Shown here: positions 7,056-17,700 of the stretch, piece after piece
How positions within the stretch are numbered: position 1 is the stretch's first letter
Layout of the letters: each line of letters opens with the position of its first letter
Assembly: GCF_008274625.1 (NCBI RefSeq)
Contig: NZ_VTRU01000001.1
Coordinates: forward strand, 1,984,001-2,048,000
Origin: Chryseobacterium panacisoli
Lineage (GTDB): Bacteria > Bacteroidota > Bacteroidia > Flavobacteriales > Weeksellaceae
Direction of reading: 5' to 3'
DNA: 64,000 bases
Program-made: the position numbers and the translations under genes
Notes under the pieces: generated by a model
What the model saw: only the letters and a program-made list of their open reading frames with translations
Databases searched by the model: none
What the model was told of the DNA's origin: nothing

Positions 7056-7607
7056 TTACTTTCTGTTCTTATTATCTTTTTCATTAAATGTATCATTTAC
7101 CATACTCTCAATAATATCATTATATTTATTTTGCTGTTCCAAATTTGCACCATGTTCAGTATCTAAGTCATACCTACTCTGAAAAGCACTATACTCAGCA
7201 AAATTCTCATCATATAGTTTTTGAAAATTATTATTAAAATCTTTTGTGCCTTTAACTTGGCTATTTATAACATTTTGAAGTTTATCAGCAAATACATGAG
7301 CAATGTCAAAATGCTTTTGTTCATGCTTCAGGATATGACTATTAGCAGTATATTTTTTATTAATCCATGATTTTTCAGGGTAAAATATCGCATATATTTT
7401 TATTTTGATCTTACCAGTCCATATTGAATTAGAAACAATTTTATAATCTATTCCAATATATGATTCTGCACCTGTACTATTATCTTCCTCATGTGTAGGA
7501 TGAGCGAAATCTTTAAAATCCAACTTTCGATCTGTTGACCATTGTATTGCTTGACTTAATAAAGTTTGAGAACTTAATAAAAAAACAATAAAAATTTTAT
7601 ACACCAC
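7056..7607 (-). CDS. Secreted DUF922-like protein with HExxH-like motif
   Basis: This is a 183-aa protein. Residues 1-20 form a signal peptide (YKIFIVFLLSSQTLLSQA). The mature part contains WSTDRKLDFKDF, typical of DUF922 proteins, and the motif HILKHEQKHFDIAHVFA, where HEQKH resembles a zincin metal site. It probably acts in the periplasm or outside the cell; the activity of the family is not established. The start appears to be GTG (7607 or 7604). An overlapping ATG at 7609 is in another frame. It is the last gene of the minus-strand run and is followed by a hairpin terminator. Confidence 0.75.
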   Translation of the reverse strand: MVYKIFIVFLLSSQTLLSQAIQWSTDRKLDFKDFAHPTHEEDNSTGAESYIGIDYKIVSNSIWTGKIKIKIYAIFYPEKSWINKKYTANSHILKHEQKHFDIAHVFADKLQNVINSQVKGTKDFNNNFQKLYDENFAEYSAFQSRYDLDTEHGANLEQQNKYNDIIESMVNDTFNEKDNKNRK

Positions 7608-7623
7608 ATTATTATACTTTAAT

Positions 7624-8379
7624 TTACGATTTAATATTACTGAATTCTTTTAATTCAAAATAACAGTTCTCACAAATCAGTGTTATTCCCGCAAATTTTT
7701 CAGACTCCTCAGTCCAACCATCATTCTCAATTCTAATTTTTTCGCAGTCGCTACACCATGCCTGGAAATCCTCATCTTCTTCCAATTCCATACCCTTATA
7801 AGTCTCAAATGCTTCTTCAAAACCATTTGATGCTTCAAGATTTAAATGCTGACATACGAAAGCAGGTCTTGAATATCCATGACTACCACAATCAACTTTC
7901 TTCTGCTTCATCATTTTTACTTCTGATGAATATTCGCCAACGCCATTGAGGATTAACATATATTTCTCTAATTCATTACTGTTGACTCTATATACACCAA
8001 TACCTTTCAAAAATTCTAAACAAATTGAAGACAATTCCCATCCGGCATACTCATCACTAGCGAAAGTTCCTGTATAGAGTTTTTCGTAATTATTTTCAAT
8101 GCCAAATTTCTTTACTACCAGAAGTTCATTTTTATTCTTTTCAATGGAATGAGTGTTATACCAACTCCACATCCATGTCTTTGATTTTAAGGAATAGGTT
8201 CCTACTGGAATGTATTTAAAATAGACTTCATCATTATCATCATTATATAGCCTTAAGAGTTCCAATTCACTGTCATAAAACCAATTTACATATGAATCAA
8301 TTCTATAAACGTCTTTGAAATCATCTTGGACCTTAATTAGTTTATTTAATCTTTGTTTACTATATTCTTCGTAATTCAT
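7624..8379 (-). CDS. DUF6882-like immunity protein with C-terminal zinc-finger-like part
   Basis: This 251-aa cytoplasmic protein has no signal peptide. The N-terminal 150 residues carry VGTYSLKSKTWMWSWYNTHS, a hallmark of DUF6882-type proteins seen beside polymorphic toxins. The C-terminal part has paired cysteines (DCGSHGYSRPAFVCQHL, then WCSDCEKIR and CENCY), suggesting a bound zinc ion. It sits in a row of immunity-like genes downstream of the RHS toxin, so a role in neutralising incoming effectors is likely. The family name is from recollection of motif style and not tested. Confidence 0.6.
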   Translation of the reverse strand: MNYEEYSKQRLNKLIKVQDDFKDVYRIDSYVNWFYDSELELLRLYNDDNDEVYFKYIPVGTYSLKSKTWMWSWYNTHSIEKNKNELLVVKKFGIENNYEKLYTGTFASDEYAGWELSSICLEFLKGIGVYRVNSNELEKYMLILNGVGEYSSEVKMMKQKKVDCGSHGYSRPAFVCQHLNLEASNGFEEAFETYKGMELEEDEDFQAWCSDCEKIRIENDGWTEESEKFAGITLICENCYFELKEFSNIKS

Positions 8380-8426
8380 TTTCTAATATTATTATACTTG
8401 ATTAAATTAAGCACATCAATAACTTC

Positions 8427-9407
8427 TTAATTCAAAATTTCTTTTATCCATTTCGCTGATTTTAAAAACCGTTTTGATACATCATCACCCCATTCTGCTC
8501 CATAATCGAATCGGTAGATACAACTATCTTCATTCCTCAAAACAGTCTCCACAACCTGTAAAAGTTTATCTTTTTCTATAGATGCTGATACTTCTTGAAA
8601 TTTTCTATTCCAGGCAGGTGTAGGATTAGCACTTCTGGCTGAATCAAAAAAACAAATAACCTGAACCTTACTCTCAAAGTCTTTCCATTGATCTTCTGAA
8701 ATCTGCAAATTAAAAATATCATTAATAATCTTATAGCAACCCTGATTATTCACTACTTGGAATCCTTTCAAATAGTGAATTAACTCTACATCTGTTGCCA
8801 AAACTAATTTTAAAATCTTTTTAAAACAGATAATATCATGGTGAAAGTCTTTCTGAGATACTATGTACAAGATATTTTTCAAAGTTTCAAACTTAGTACC
8901 AGCAGAACCTTGCTCTATAATACCACGAACATTTTCTATTTTAAGAATGTCCTCCAAAAAATTACTGTTGGGCGAAATAAAATAGTTCTCTCTAAGATAA
9001 ACAGTAACATATAAAAAATCTTCCGGAGAGTAGACAATCATCCTATCCTTAACAAGCTTAGATATCAAATTATCTCTAAGTAAAGCTCCAATCCTTGCTA
9101 CATACAATGACCTTAAAAAAGCATCATTAAAAACATTGTTATAGTTTAACAATTTTGGGAGAATATACTTATAACTTTTCCTTGTGATTTTTGAAGAAAT
9201 TAATTCGTTAAACTTGGTTTCCAATTCAGCTTCTGTTTTCAACTGTTCATCCTTATTACTAGATGCTTCCTGATGTTTCAAAAGTAATAAGTCAAACCAA
9301 GATTGAATACTCATGAAATCACTTTTGGAAATATTTAATTCTTTGGCTAAAATTGTTGATTTTTCAAGTTCATCATTCTTAAAAATCCAATACGGATTGT
9401 TCGTCAT
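8427..9407 (-). CDS. Unrecognised 326-aa protein in the immunity-gene row
   Basis: I do not recognise this protein. It is soluble, mostly helical in composition, without signal peptide or membrane segment. It begins MTNNPYWIFKNDE and ends KRFLKSAKWIKEILN. A segment YRFDYGAEWGDDVSKRF near the C-terminus is conserved-looking. It is flanked by DUF6882-like and SUFU-like immunity genes on the same strand, so it may be an immunity protein. Codon use and AT-richness match its neighbours. A 210-bp gap separates it from the next gene upstream. Confidence 0.6.
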   Translation of the reverse strand: MTNNPYWIFKNDELEKSTILAKELNISKSDFMSIQSWFDLLLLKHQEASSNKDEQLKTEAELETKFNELISSKITRKSYKYILPKLLNYNNVFNDAFLRSLYVARIGALLRDNLISKLVKDRMIVYSPEDFLYVTVYLRENYFISPNSNFLEDILKIENVRGIIEQGSAGTKFETLKNILYIVSQKDFHHDIICFKKILKLVLATDVELIHYLKGFQVVNNQGCYKIINDIFNLQISEDQWKDFESKVQVICFFDSARSANPTPAWNRKFQEVSASIEKDKLLQVVETVLRNEDSCIYRFDYGAEWGDDVSKRFLKSAKWIKEILN

Positions 9408-9617
9408 AATTTTTTTTGAATTTATTATGGTGGCTTTATGTTTCCCACCTGATCTGTATAGTTGTAAATATACTTATTTAATAAAATAGCACGGATAATA
9501 AACCCGTACTATAATCTTCATAAACACATGTTATGATAATCAATCTTTTCTTATGTATTCTTACTATTTTCTCGAAAATTTGTAGGAGCAAGAGCATTAC
9601 AACAGAATAAATAATAG

Positions 9618-10211
9618 TTATATTACTGACTTTCTATTGATGTCAAATATATCAATGTCTTTCTCTTGAAATATGTCTTCCAATGCAGATGCTCCGTTTT
9701 TCATTCTATATTCAAGTTCATTATCAGAAATTGGAATGCACAAAAGCCAATGTACAGTCTTTGTACTAAGATCCAGTGGCTTTAATTTGCCTTGCCATAG
9801 AAATGGAGAGACAAATATTATATGTCTCATTTCGGAATCTTCATAATACATATCAACAATTCGCATAAAGACTGATCCTGGCTGACATTCCCACCCTTTT
9901 TTAGTGATAAAAAATCCTGCTATAGTTAGAATATCTGATAACATATCAAACTCTTTGTATCCGCAAATAAGAAGTTCAATAGGGATATTTTTGAGGTTAC
10001 CATCATTCATTTCAATTCTATTAGGATGGTCAGACACACCTATTGTACCGAAAATTTTTATATTGGGATAAATCTGGTCATCACATTCAAAAATATCAAT
10101 AAAATTTATATTTAACTCATCCCAATGACGGTCAATCTTTTCGTTAATTCCCACTATAGTTGTTATATACTTAGCTAGATTTTTGTTTTCTATAGAAATT
10201 TTATCAAACAT
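9618..10211 (-). CDS. SUFU-domain (suppressor of fused) immunity protein
   Basis: This 197-aa protein matches the bacterial SUFU family along its length: GTIGVSDHPNRIEM, then PIELLICGYKEFD, GWECQPGSVF, SPFLWQGKL, and the C-terminal VHWLLCIPISDNELEYRM with GASALEDIFQEKDIDIFDINRKS. Bacterial SUFU proteins are immunity proteins against polymorphic toxins. It starts 23 nt downstream of the Imm33-like gene in the same direction, so the two are probably one transcription unit. It is cytoplasmic, without a signal peptide. Confidence 0.85.
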   Translation of the reverse strand: MFDKISIENKNLAKYITTIVGINEKIDRHWDELNINFIDIFECDDQIYPNIKIFGTIGVSDHPNRIEMNDGNLKNIPIELLICGYKEFDMLSDILTIAGFFITKKGWECQPGSVFMRIVDMYYEDSEMRHIIFVSPFLWQGKLKPLDLSTKTVHWLLCIPISDNELEYRMKNGASALEDIFQEKDIDIFDINRKSVI

Positions 10212-10234
10212 GAAATTTAGTATTAAATTGAAAA

Positions 10235-10870
10235 CTATTCCGGCTCATCCTGTCGTATCTCTATCTTTCCTTCTTCCATAAGGAATCTGTATCCGAAAGG
10301 TATTGCCAAGTACTTTAAAATATCAGGACGAGCAAAAGCAACATGATAAAAATGCACCATTTTTAATGACTTAATATCGTCATTATAGTCATCCGTGAGA
10401 AGGTACCATCCACTCTCATCTTGAGGTGAGTCATATCTAATTCCTTCAATATCCTTTCCTTCGTAAACACCATCTGATATAACAACTGACTGGTTGAAGT
10501 TTGGAAAAAGAGGAATAAGATTCTGCTGCCAACATGTTTCGCTTTGCTGCCTAACAACCGAAATTGCCATATCACAACCTTTATTAAAACTGCTGCCGTC
10601 AGCGTTTGCTTCATATAGATCATAGCAATTATCTTCATCCATCCTAAATTGTAAAAGCCATGAATAGTAGCCAATATTGTGATTTTCAGAAATAATTGGT
10701 TTACTATCTACGATATAATCTATAATATATTTAATAACCTCTATATAGTTTTCGGATAGATTATTACCAATGGCAACTCTAATTTCTTTAGATATATAAG
10801 AATCTAATTCCTTTGTTTCCAAATAAAGATTATCTATTATATATATTTGAATTCCTTTGTATATTATCAT
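10235..10870 (-). CDS. Imm33 (DUF2185)-like immunity protein
   Basis: This is a 211-aa protein. The C-terminal third carries ESGWYLLTDDYNDD and YHVAFARPDILKYLAIPFG, the pattern of Imm33/DUF2185 immunity domains (a GW start, then a proline-containing helix ending in PxG). The N-terminal 110 residues are not recognised. It lies upstream of the SUFU gene on the same strand, and a hairpin terminator separates it from the DUF2750 gene. Cytoplasmic. Moderately sure of the family. Confidence 0.65.
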   Translation of the reverse strand: MIIYKGIQIYIIDNLYLETKELDSYISKEIRVAIGNNLSENYIEVIKYIIDYIVDSKPIISENHNIGYYSWLLQFRMDEDNCYDLYEANADGSSFNKGCDMAISVVRQQSETCWQQNLIPLFPNFNQSVVISDGVYEGKDIEGIRYDSPQDESGWYLLTDDYNDDIKSLKMVHFYHVAFARPDILKYLAIPFGYRFLMEEGKIEIRQDEPE

Positions 10871-10904
10871 ATATTTTTAAATTATAAAAACCAAATAGAT
10901 TAAA

Positions 10905-10935
10905 ACAAACCCTTGCATTTCTGCAAGGGCTGTTA
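10905..10935 (-). terminator. Hairpin terminator after the DUF2750 gene
   Basis: CCCTTGCA and TGCAAGGG form an 8-bp stem around TTTC. Reading on the minus strand, the hairpin is followed by a T-rich stretch, as expected for a terminator of the RHS/DUF2750 transcript. Confidence 0.6.
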
Positions 10936-10976
10936 TTATTCTATTTTTGATACGAGCGGGACGCTCAACAGCAGGA

Positions 10977-11360
10977 TTATTCTATCTTATCTAGCTCTTC
11001 TTGTAAATCTCGATTAAATTCTTCGAGATTTACTACAAATCCTGATTTCCCATTTACAGGAAATACATTAATTAAATAATTTTCAGAATTAATAATATCG
11101 AATATATTTTCTTTTAAATCATCTAAAGTTAATTTGATAGGTTTGCAATCGTCCCAACCTCTTTCCAAATATAATGTAACAAACTCCTCAGCAGGCCAAA
11201 ATGATATAAGATTAAATTCATCAATTTCTGAAATAACATAATCCCCATCCTGATCAATAATTGTCCAAAGTTGTTCAAAGTCTGCAGCCTTCTTAATAAA
11301 GTATTCATATCTTTTAATAGGCTCTAATCTTAAAATGTTTTCAATTTCTTTGCTATGCAT
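10977..11360 (-). CDS. DUF2750-family protein, probable cognate immunity gene of the RHS toxin
   Basis: This 127-aa acidic protein has FEQLWTIIDQDGDYVI, FNLISFWPAEEFVTLYLER and KPIKLTLDDL, the typical body of DUF2750 proteins. It starts 10 nt after the stop of the RHS gene. In polymorphic-toxin loci the gene immediately after the toxin tip is usually its specific immunity protein, so this is the best candidate to neutralise the RHS C-terminal domain. A terminator follows. The pairing is inference from position. Confidence 0.7.
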   Translation of the reverse strand: MHSKEIENILRLEPIKRYEYFIKKAADFEQLWTIIDQDGDYVISEIDEFNLISFWPAEEFVTLYLERGWDDCKPIKLTLDDLKENIFDIINSENYLINVFPVNGKSGFVVNLEEFNRDLQEELDKIE

Positions 11361-11370
11361 AATATTAATT

Positions 11371-14300
11371 TTATTTTTCTCCTTCTACAGGTCTTTCTTT
11401 ATTCTTTCTTCCTCCCTTATCATATTTGTGCTGCTTCCTATGCAAAGTTCTATCTTGCAGATGAGAATATTTATAGGAGTAGCCTTTTGCTGCCTCTCGT
11501 CCCCTTTCATGAGCCAAATCTTTTCCTGGAGGATTTCTGATTGTAGTTCTCTTTCCTTGCGCAACTTTATTTATATCAGATTTTAGCCAACCTTTATCAG
11601 CTTTCCCTAGCTTAGGTTCTTCAGCTAACTCTCTTAGTCTTGCCTGTTTACCAGTTCTTCCTGCTTTTTGTAAATTTTTAACTTCTTCTACAGCCTTGAG
11701 AGCCGGAACTTTTCCACCTTGTACTGTTAACATTCCTTCAGGCCCACCAGCTACAGATAGAGCTATAGTACCCCAATCAAGAGCTCCATTCACTACTTTT
11801 TCTTTCAGGGATTCTTTAGGAACCCCAGTAAGTAAAGTCAAACCACCATCTTCATCAACTACATATTTATTTCTTACAGCATCATTTGAGGTAAAATTAA
11901 ATGTTCTTACCACGTTATTAGCGACCGCAGCTCTTAGACTATTAATCCCTCCGCCAATCATTTCCGCAAACTCTATAGGATCATCCGGGAGACTAACTTC
12001 ATTTACTTTTTTAGGCTCTAAACCTTCCAGCTCCCTTGCATCTACAACTCTGTTTCCACTGAAAGCATAGGTAGACCATGTATGATAATCTTCTGCCAGC
12101 GGATCTACATTAAAGAACCTGCCCATTGCAGCATCATAGTTACGCCATCGGTAAGAACTCCATCCTGTTTCCGTTTGTTTTTCCTGTCCTTGGGTAGAGT
12201 ATCTATAGTTTGGAGTAACTGAATTTGAAGTACTCCAGTCTCCACCAAACTCTAATCCAAAAGGATAATAGTGAGTTGTTCTGTCTATTTTTAGGTTACC
12301 GGAAGCATCTTTATAATACGCTAATCTGATGTTTCCCTGATGATCTGCATAGTTGTAAATATACAGATTTTTAACAAAGTCATAATACCCTTCTGAGGTT
12401 GGAACAAAATCTAATACATCATTGGTATACTGAAATCCATCCAGATAGTCTGTTTTACCAATGGTTTCAATTTGTGTCCTTCCTGTTCCTGAGGTATAAA
12501 CTTTTCTTAGCTTGGCTCCCGCAGCATTATACAGATATTTTGTATTGACGTTATAGGTGTTAGCAAAGTCATAAGTTCTGTATAATTTATTAAATTTTAT
12601 GTAATTGGGAAGATTAAGGTAATTGTAATCTATCTGCAACATGCCTCTATCTTCATGGCTGGTCATATTTCCGTTACCATCATAAGGAATTGCTGTTGGT
12701 ACAGAACCGGGATAGCCTGCATAATTCCCTGAAGCATCAGTCACAGTACTAAGCCTGTTCCCTACGTATATATAACTCAGGTCATCTATCTGTTGTGTTC
12801 CAATCCCCGTCAAAAATCTGTTTCTTTTAAGGGTCTGGATATTCCCGTTTACATCATAGGTCAGCGCTTCATTATAATAATTATTCTGTGGAACTGTTGC
12901 ATTAGGTTCAGAATAGATTCCATTTTTGAGTCTGTCTAATCCATCATACTGATAATTATATCTTCTAAATGTCCCATTATCAACGCTTGACCAGTCTATT
13001 TCTGCAATGTTCCCATTGTATTTCCCTGTAGAAACGGTAGAATAAGCAGGATTATGGTATTTCATTTCATAGGCAAAAAGCTTCCCGTTTAAGTTCGTAG
13101 GATCATTCACTTTGGTAAGCCATCCTCTGATATTGTAGGTCTGGTCTATAGACTGTAAAGGTGTACCGGTAGAATTTCCTGTCTTTTTATTAATAAGCTG
13201 TCCCAGATCATTGTAAGTATTTTCCGCCAGTAGTTCTTCGTTCTGGGTATTCACCTGATGATAATGTTTCAACAGCCTTTTCTGGTCATCATATACAAAA
13301 CTTTCTTTGATCACCACTTCTGCATCAGCACTTCCTTTCTTGTGATAGGTATAGCTTTCATCCACAGCACTGGAGAAGTCAAGCTTAAATTCTTTTTTGG
13401 TATATCCTCCTAAATGGTTCCAGCTTTTCTCTGCTACCTTTCCCCCTTTGGTATTGTAATAGAAATAAGTTTTGGTCCAGTTATCATCTTCAATATTCTT
13501 TACATAAGAAGCTGTAGGCAGACCTTGGGTACTTATACCTCCATTAACTGCTTTGTCTTCATTAATAACATACTGATCAAGAATTTTTGCAGGTGGAAAC
13601 TCCTTTGCATCCCTTGGATAAGAATCATAGTAATTGACGGTAAGCAGTTTAGTAAAACCCGGAAGGAAATTATTGGTATAATACAATACAATGCCATCTT
13701 TGGCAAATCCATTGGCAGTCGGGTCTTCACTGATCACCTGTGTACCGATCTGGTTCTGCATAGAAGCCCTGTCTCCTCCTGACATAAGTCCCGTATAGGC
13801 AACACGACCCAAAGCATCGTATTTGGTAAGAATCCATTGTCCTTTATTTTTCAGGTTTACATCCTGGGTAAGTATCGGGCGGTCTGCAGCATCATACACC
13901 ACAGATTCCCAATCATCCCTTCCAGGAAGTCTTTTTTCTACCTGCCTGTCTAGTCCATCATATCGGTACTGGTAGCAATAGGTATTCAGAATATCTGTAG
14001 TAACAACGTTATTATTCTGCTCAATCTTCTTTACTGCCAGAGCCGGAATCACAAATGCCTTTTGGCAGTATTCGTTGTAGACATAATAGGTATCAATATT
14101 CTGTGTCCCGTCTGTTCTGCGTACCAGTACCGTCTCACCGCGCCCATTCTGAAACTGTATGACAGGAGTTCCATCTTCATCGGTAACCGTATTTTTGTAT
14201 AATATCCCTGCATCATAAAAGCCACTTCCTGATGCTATGGAAACCGAAGAAATGGTTTTATTATCCGTTCCTACCGTACCAGTAGTAGTATTGGTAATAA

Positions 14301-14781
14301 ATTTCTTAACCTCTGTCCCAAGGTTTACCTCATATTTAAATTTTTGGGTGTGTCCGCTGCTCATCTTCCAGGGATCACCCGGCTGAGCCAAATGCTTTAC
14401 CCTGTCTAAGGGAGATTTTTCAATTTCCTTTTCTGTGTAGGCATTGGTGACACCGTAATAAGAATTAGCAGCAGTTTCATTCACAATCCCGGTATGAATG
14501 GCTGAATTGAGTGTAGTAGCCGGAACAGGAAGGATATCCTTATCCTGTCTTCCAAACCCGTCATAGGTAATAGGGGTAACCAGGTCTTTTCCCGTGGTAG
14601 TCGCTTTTACACTGACAATCTGCTTGGGTCTTCCCAGTCCATCGAAATAGGTAACGGTCTCTGTTTTCTTAGTACAGTCACCGCTTAGACAGGTTTTGGA
14701 TTGTATATAGTTTTCTGTTGTACTTTGCGCATAGGTTGCCATTGCTGTAAACAGCAGACCTAATAATTTTATTTTTTTCAT
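11371..14781 (-). CDS. RHS-repeat polymorphic toxin with C-terminal toxin tip
   Basis: This 1136-aa protein has a signal peptide (MKKIKLLGLLFTAMATYAQS), an N-terminal DUF6443-like part (TVTYFDGLGRPKQIVSVKAT) and a long YD-repeat shell. The RHS-associated core follows at about 860-915 (YYPFGLEFGGDW, RWRNYDAAMGRFFNVDPLAEDY, then YAFSGNRVV). After the core the sequence changes to a variable tip that ends in RNPPGKDLAHERGREAAKGY and LHRKQHKYDKGGRKN, resembling the type 8 polymorphic-toxin (Ntox8, predicted RNase) domain. The shell would encapsulate the toxin, which is released after autoproteolysis near the core. The preceding RHS gene and the following DUF2750 gene belong to the same unit. Confidence 0.88.
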   Translation of the reverse strand: MKKIKLLGLLFTAMATYAQSTTENYIQSKTCLSGDCTKKTETVTYFDGLGRPKQIVSVKATTTGKDLVTPITYDGFGRQDKDILPVPATTLNSAIHTGIVNETAANSYYGVTNAYTEKEIEKSPLDRVKHLAQPGDPWKMSSGHTQKFKYEVNLGTEVKKFITNTTTGTVGTDNKTISSVSIASGSGFYDAGILYKNTVTDEDGTPVIQFQNGRGETVLVRRTDGTQNIDTYYVYNEYCQKAFVIPALAVKKIEQNNNVVTTDILNTYCYQYRYDGLDRQVEKRLPGRDDWESVVYDAADRPILTQDVNLKNKGQWILTKYDALGRVAYTGLMSGGDRASMQNQIGTQVISEDPTANGFAKDGIVLYYTNNFLPGFTKLLTVNYYDSYPRDAKEFPPAKILDQYVINEDKAVNGGISTQGLPTASYVKNIEDDNWTKTYFYYNTKGGKVAEKSWNHLGGYTKKEFKLDFSSAVDESYTYHKKGSADAEVVIKESFVYDDQKRLLKHYHQVNTQNEELLAENTYNDLGQLINKKTGNSTGTPLQSIDQTYNIRGWLTKVNDPTNLNGKLFAYEMKYHNPAYSTVSTGKYNGNIAEIDWSSVDNGTFRRYNYQYDGLDRLKNGIYSEPNATVPQNNYYNEALTYDVNGNIQTLKRNRFLTGIGTQQIDDLSYIYVGNRLSTVTDASGNYAGYPGSVPTAIPYDGNGNMTSHEDRGMLQIDYNYLNLPNYIKFNKLYRTYDFANTYNVNTKYLYNAAGAKLRKVYTSGTGRTQIETIGKTDYLDGFQYTNDVLDFVPTSEGYYDFVKNLYIYNYADHQGNIRLAYYKDASGNLKIDRTTHYYPFGLEFGGDWSTSNSVTPNYRYSTQGQEKQTETGWSSYRWRNYDAAMGRFFNVDPLAEDYHTWSTYAFSGNRVVDARELEGLEPKKVNEVSLPDDPIEFAEMIGGGINSLRAAVANNVVRTFNFTSNDAVRNKYVVDEDGGLTLLTGVPKESLKEKVVNGALDWGTIALSVAGGPEGMLTVQGGKVPALKAVEEVKNLQKAGRTGKQARLRELAEEPKLGKADKGWLKSDINKVAQGKRTTIRNPPGKDLAHERGREAAKGYSYKYSHLQDRTLHRKQHKYDKGGRKNKERPVEGEK

Positions 14782-14786
14782 TGTGT

Positions 14787-17700
14787 TTACTGTTTATAGT
14801 TATACTTGAATTCTTTAACCACCTTAAAACTGTATGTTCCTGCATTATCTCTTTCTCTTACCTGGATCTGCTTCAAGCGTTTGGCGCTGTCATAGACATA
14901 CAGCTCTCTTATTCCCGATGGTGGCGTAATAGTAGTTACTCCCACCAAAGGATCATAGGTATACTTGGTAATCATTCCCACCGGTTGGAAGGCATCAAGG
15001 GCTGATAAAAGCTCGGCTTCCTTGGTAGGATCAGCTGCATCTTCATTGGACTTAGCTACGATATTAGTAATCAGACCTTCGACCTGGTTATAAGTGGCTC
15101 CTACAATTTTTGCAATCGGTTTGGTTTTGTTATACCCCCAGACAATACTTACCGGTGTACCGTCTTTTTCCCTGTATTGCAAAATATTTCCGTTCTCATC
15201 ATACTTTTCATAGGTAATATCCTTTGAGGAAATGGCAGGATTCAGAGTATCATAAGAATATTCAGACAATGGAAGCACTAAATTTCCGGTAATCGCGTGA
15301 GGGAGAGCGGTTGGATAGCTCGTTTCTTCCCTTGATGTTACTTTGGTAATATTATCTACAGTTTGCTGGGTTTTGGCTTCCAAAGAAATACTTACCATAT
15401 TCTTATCAATCATCAGCTGGTTTCCTTTTTCGTAGGCATACTGATACGTTTTTTCTGTTGTAGAAAGATCTGGGAATATTGTTTTCTGTGATGTAATCTG
15501 GGTATGTTTTGGATTGTTATAGAAATACTGGGTTTCCGTCTTCATTGCATTTCCATTCAGATAATCTATCGTTTTCTGGGACTTCAGGTATTCAAAATGA
15601 GAGATATTTTTGTATTGTACGATGTCAAGGTTATCCAGTTTATCTTCATAGGTAATCAGACCTACAGGCTTACCAAAACAGACATCATTATACGTTTGAG
15701 TCGTATTTTGAGCCCCTGATGCCTGACAGTTTTTATACCCATCTACTGCATTGTATTTGTGAGAGTGACTGGCAGTACAATAGGTATAGGAAATGGTTTT
15801 TACTACATCCTCGGCTGTACAGAGTTTTGTCTCATTCTTAGTAACAGGATTATCATAATTTTTTCTGATCGAAAAGCCGTCTACCTGATATTTTCTGCTA
15901 TTATCTTCTTCATAGTTCATTTCAACAGTACGTACCATATTATTACCGGCATCAAGGTATTTGGTAAAAATTTCGCGCCCGTTATTCCAGCCAAAGTTGG
16001 TCCAGACGGAGTTTCGGATATTGTCCCCATAAATTACTTTTCCAAAATCATCTGAACTGGTAGAATATTGATGAATAATATTAGATTTTCCCTCTACAAT
16101 TTCCTGAACCGTTTTATAAAATACATTGGGATGAGTAGCAAACAGCTGATTGATATTGGAAGAAGTTACCATCGTATAGGGAAATCTTTCTACCCCTGTA
16201 GGTACAGATCCACTTGGAAGGTTGGGATTATTTGTACTGCAAGTTCTTGTAAAGAGAAGCTGTTCCTGAAATGCAGGGGTTCTCAATACAACAGCTTCCG
16301 TATTTTGTTCATTCAAATCACGGTAAACAAATTTTCTGGTTGTGGCCATTCCGTTTTCTGTAGCATCTGTAATTTTGGCAATTCTCAGGCCGCCAATTGG
16401 TCCTTCTTTGTCTCCGTAAACAGCCTCTTTGGTTGTATAACTTGCTGACGCCGTAGAGCGGGTACAAACAAATAGGGTCCAAAGTTTAAGAGTTAAAGGC
16501 TCATCTTTCTGAACATGGGCAAAAAGACCTGCTCCATTGTTGGTAGGAAAAGTAACCGAATTACCAGCACTGGTAACAATCCCGGTAGAAGTTTTAAAAT
16601 ATAATGGGACAGCCTGGCCATTAGCTTTGAGCAGGCTAACAATTGCCCGGTGCTTTCCGGTAACCTGCTCGGCAGGATCACACGAGCTGTTAAACTGGGC
16701 ACTCCCTCCCAGAGTAATATCTTCTGTTCGGAGCGGGGTAAAAGGCACTGTATTTTCAACGTGCCCGTTAGTATCATCTGCCGTGGCTTTGATCTGAGTT
16801 CCTGTTCTTTCAGAGGGGCTCAACATCACATTTTTCTCAATTGCAGTATGGTTTTCGTAGACAAACTCTGTTGATCCCTTAGTTGGATAAATAATCTTTT
16901 GAAGTATTCCAATAGCCGTATTTTGTGGACTAACCTGCTGCGCAGCTCCGTTGTATGAACTCCACATTGATACTTCAGGTATGGAAGGAACCAGGTTGGT
17001 ATTGTCGATCATTCCGTTATAATATCCCCAGCTGTCTCTGCTAAAGGAAAGCCTTTGAGGAAATACATCAGGTAAATTGTACTGAAATCCATAGGTGGTA
17101 TTTAAAACACTGTCTACTACAGAAGTAAGAAACAGACGGTTATTAGCAGTAAGATTGTAATTGAGCGTAACATCATTGATGATATTGCCATTAACCTTTT
17201 TAGTAACTTTTTGCAGTCTCTTATAATCTCCACTTCCTCCCGATTGCAGATAATCAAAAATAATTTCTCCATAGGAAGGATTATTACTATAAATTCGTTT
17301 AATCTGTTTTCCGGTAACGGTCTGATTATGACTGATCAGCTCACTGACCTGTGGATAACGGATAAATGCAGGGTTTCCACAACTAGACGTCATAGGACCT
17401 GCGTTAGGAGATGTATAAGATAAAGTTTGGGATTGGCTCATCGTTGCGGTATACCCGCCATCCACATTTTCAATAAATACCATTTCTCCACTGGTTACAT
17501 CCTCAATTTTAGTCAGATACCAGGCTGTTGTAGAAATGGATATAAGGGAATGCCCTGCCCCAGCAGTACGGTTGGAAGTTGTTTCCTTATCTGTAAAATA
17601 GTATTTGGTTCCATTATCTACCGTTATGGTAAAAGAATTTCCTCCACTTGTCCCCTCTATGACCACATCTTTTTGGGAATAAATAACCGGGATTCCTTTT

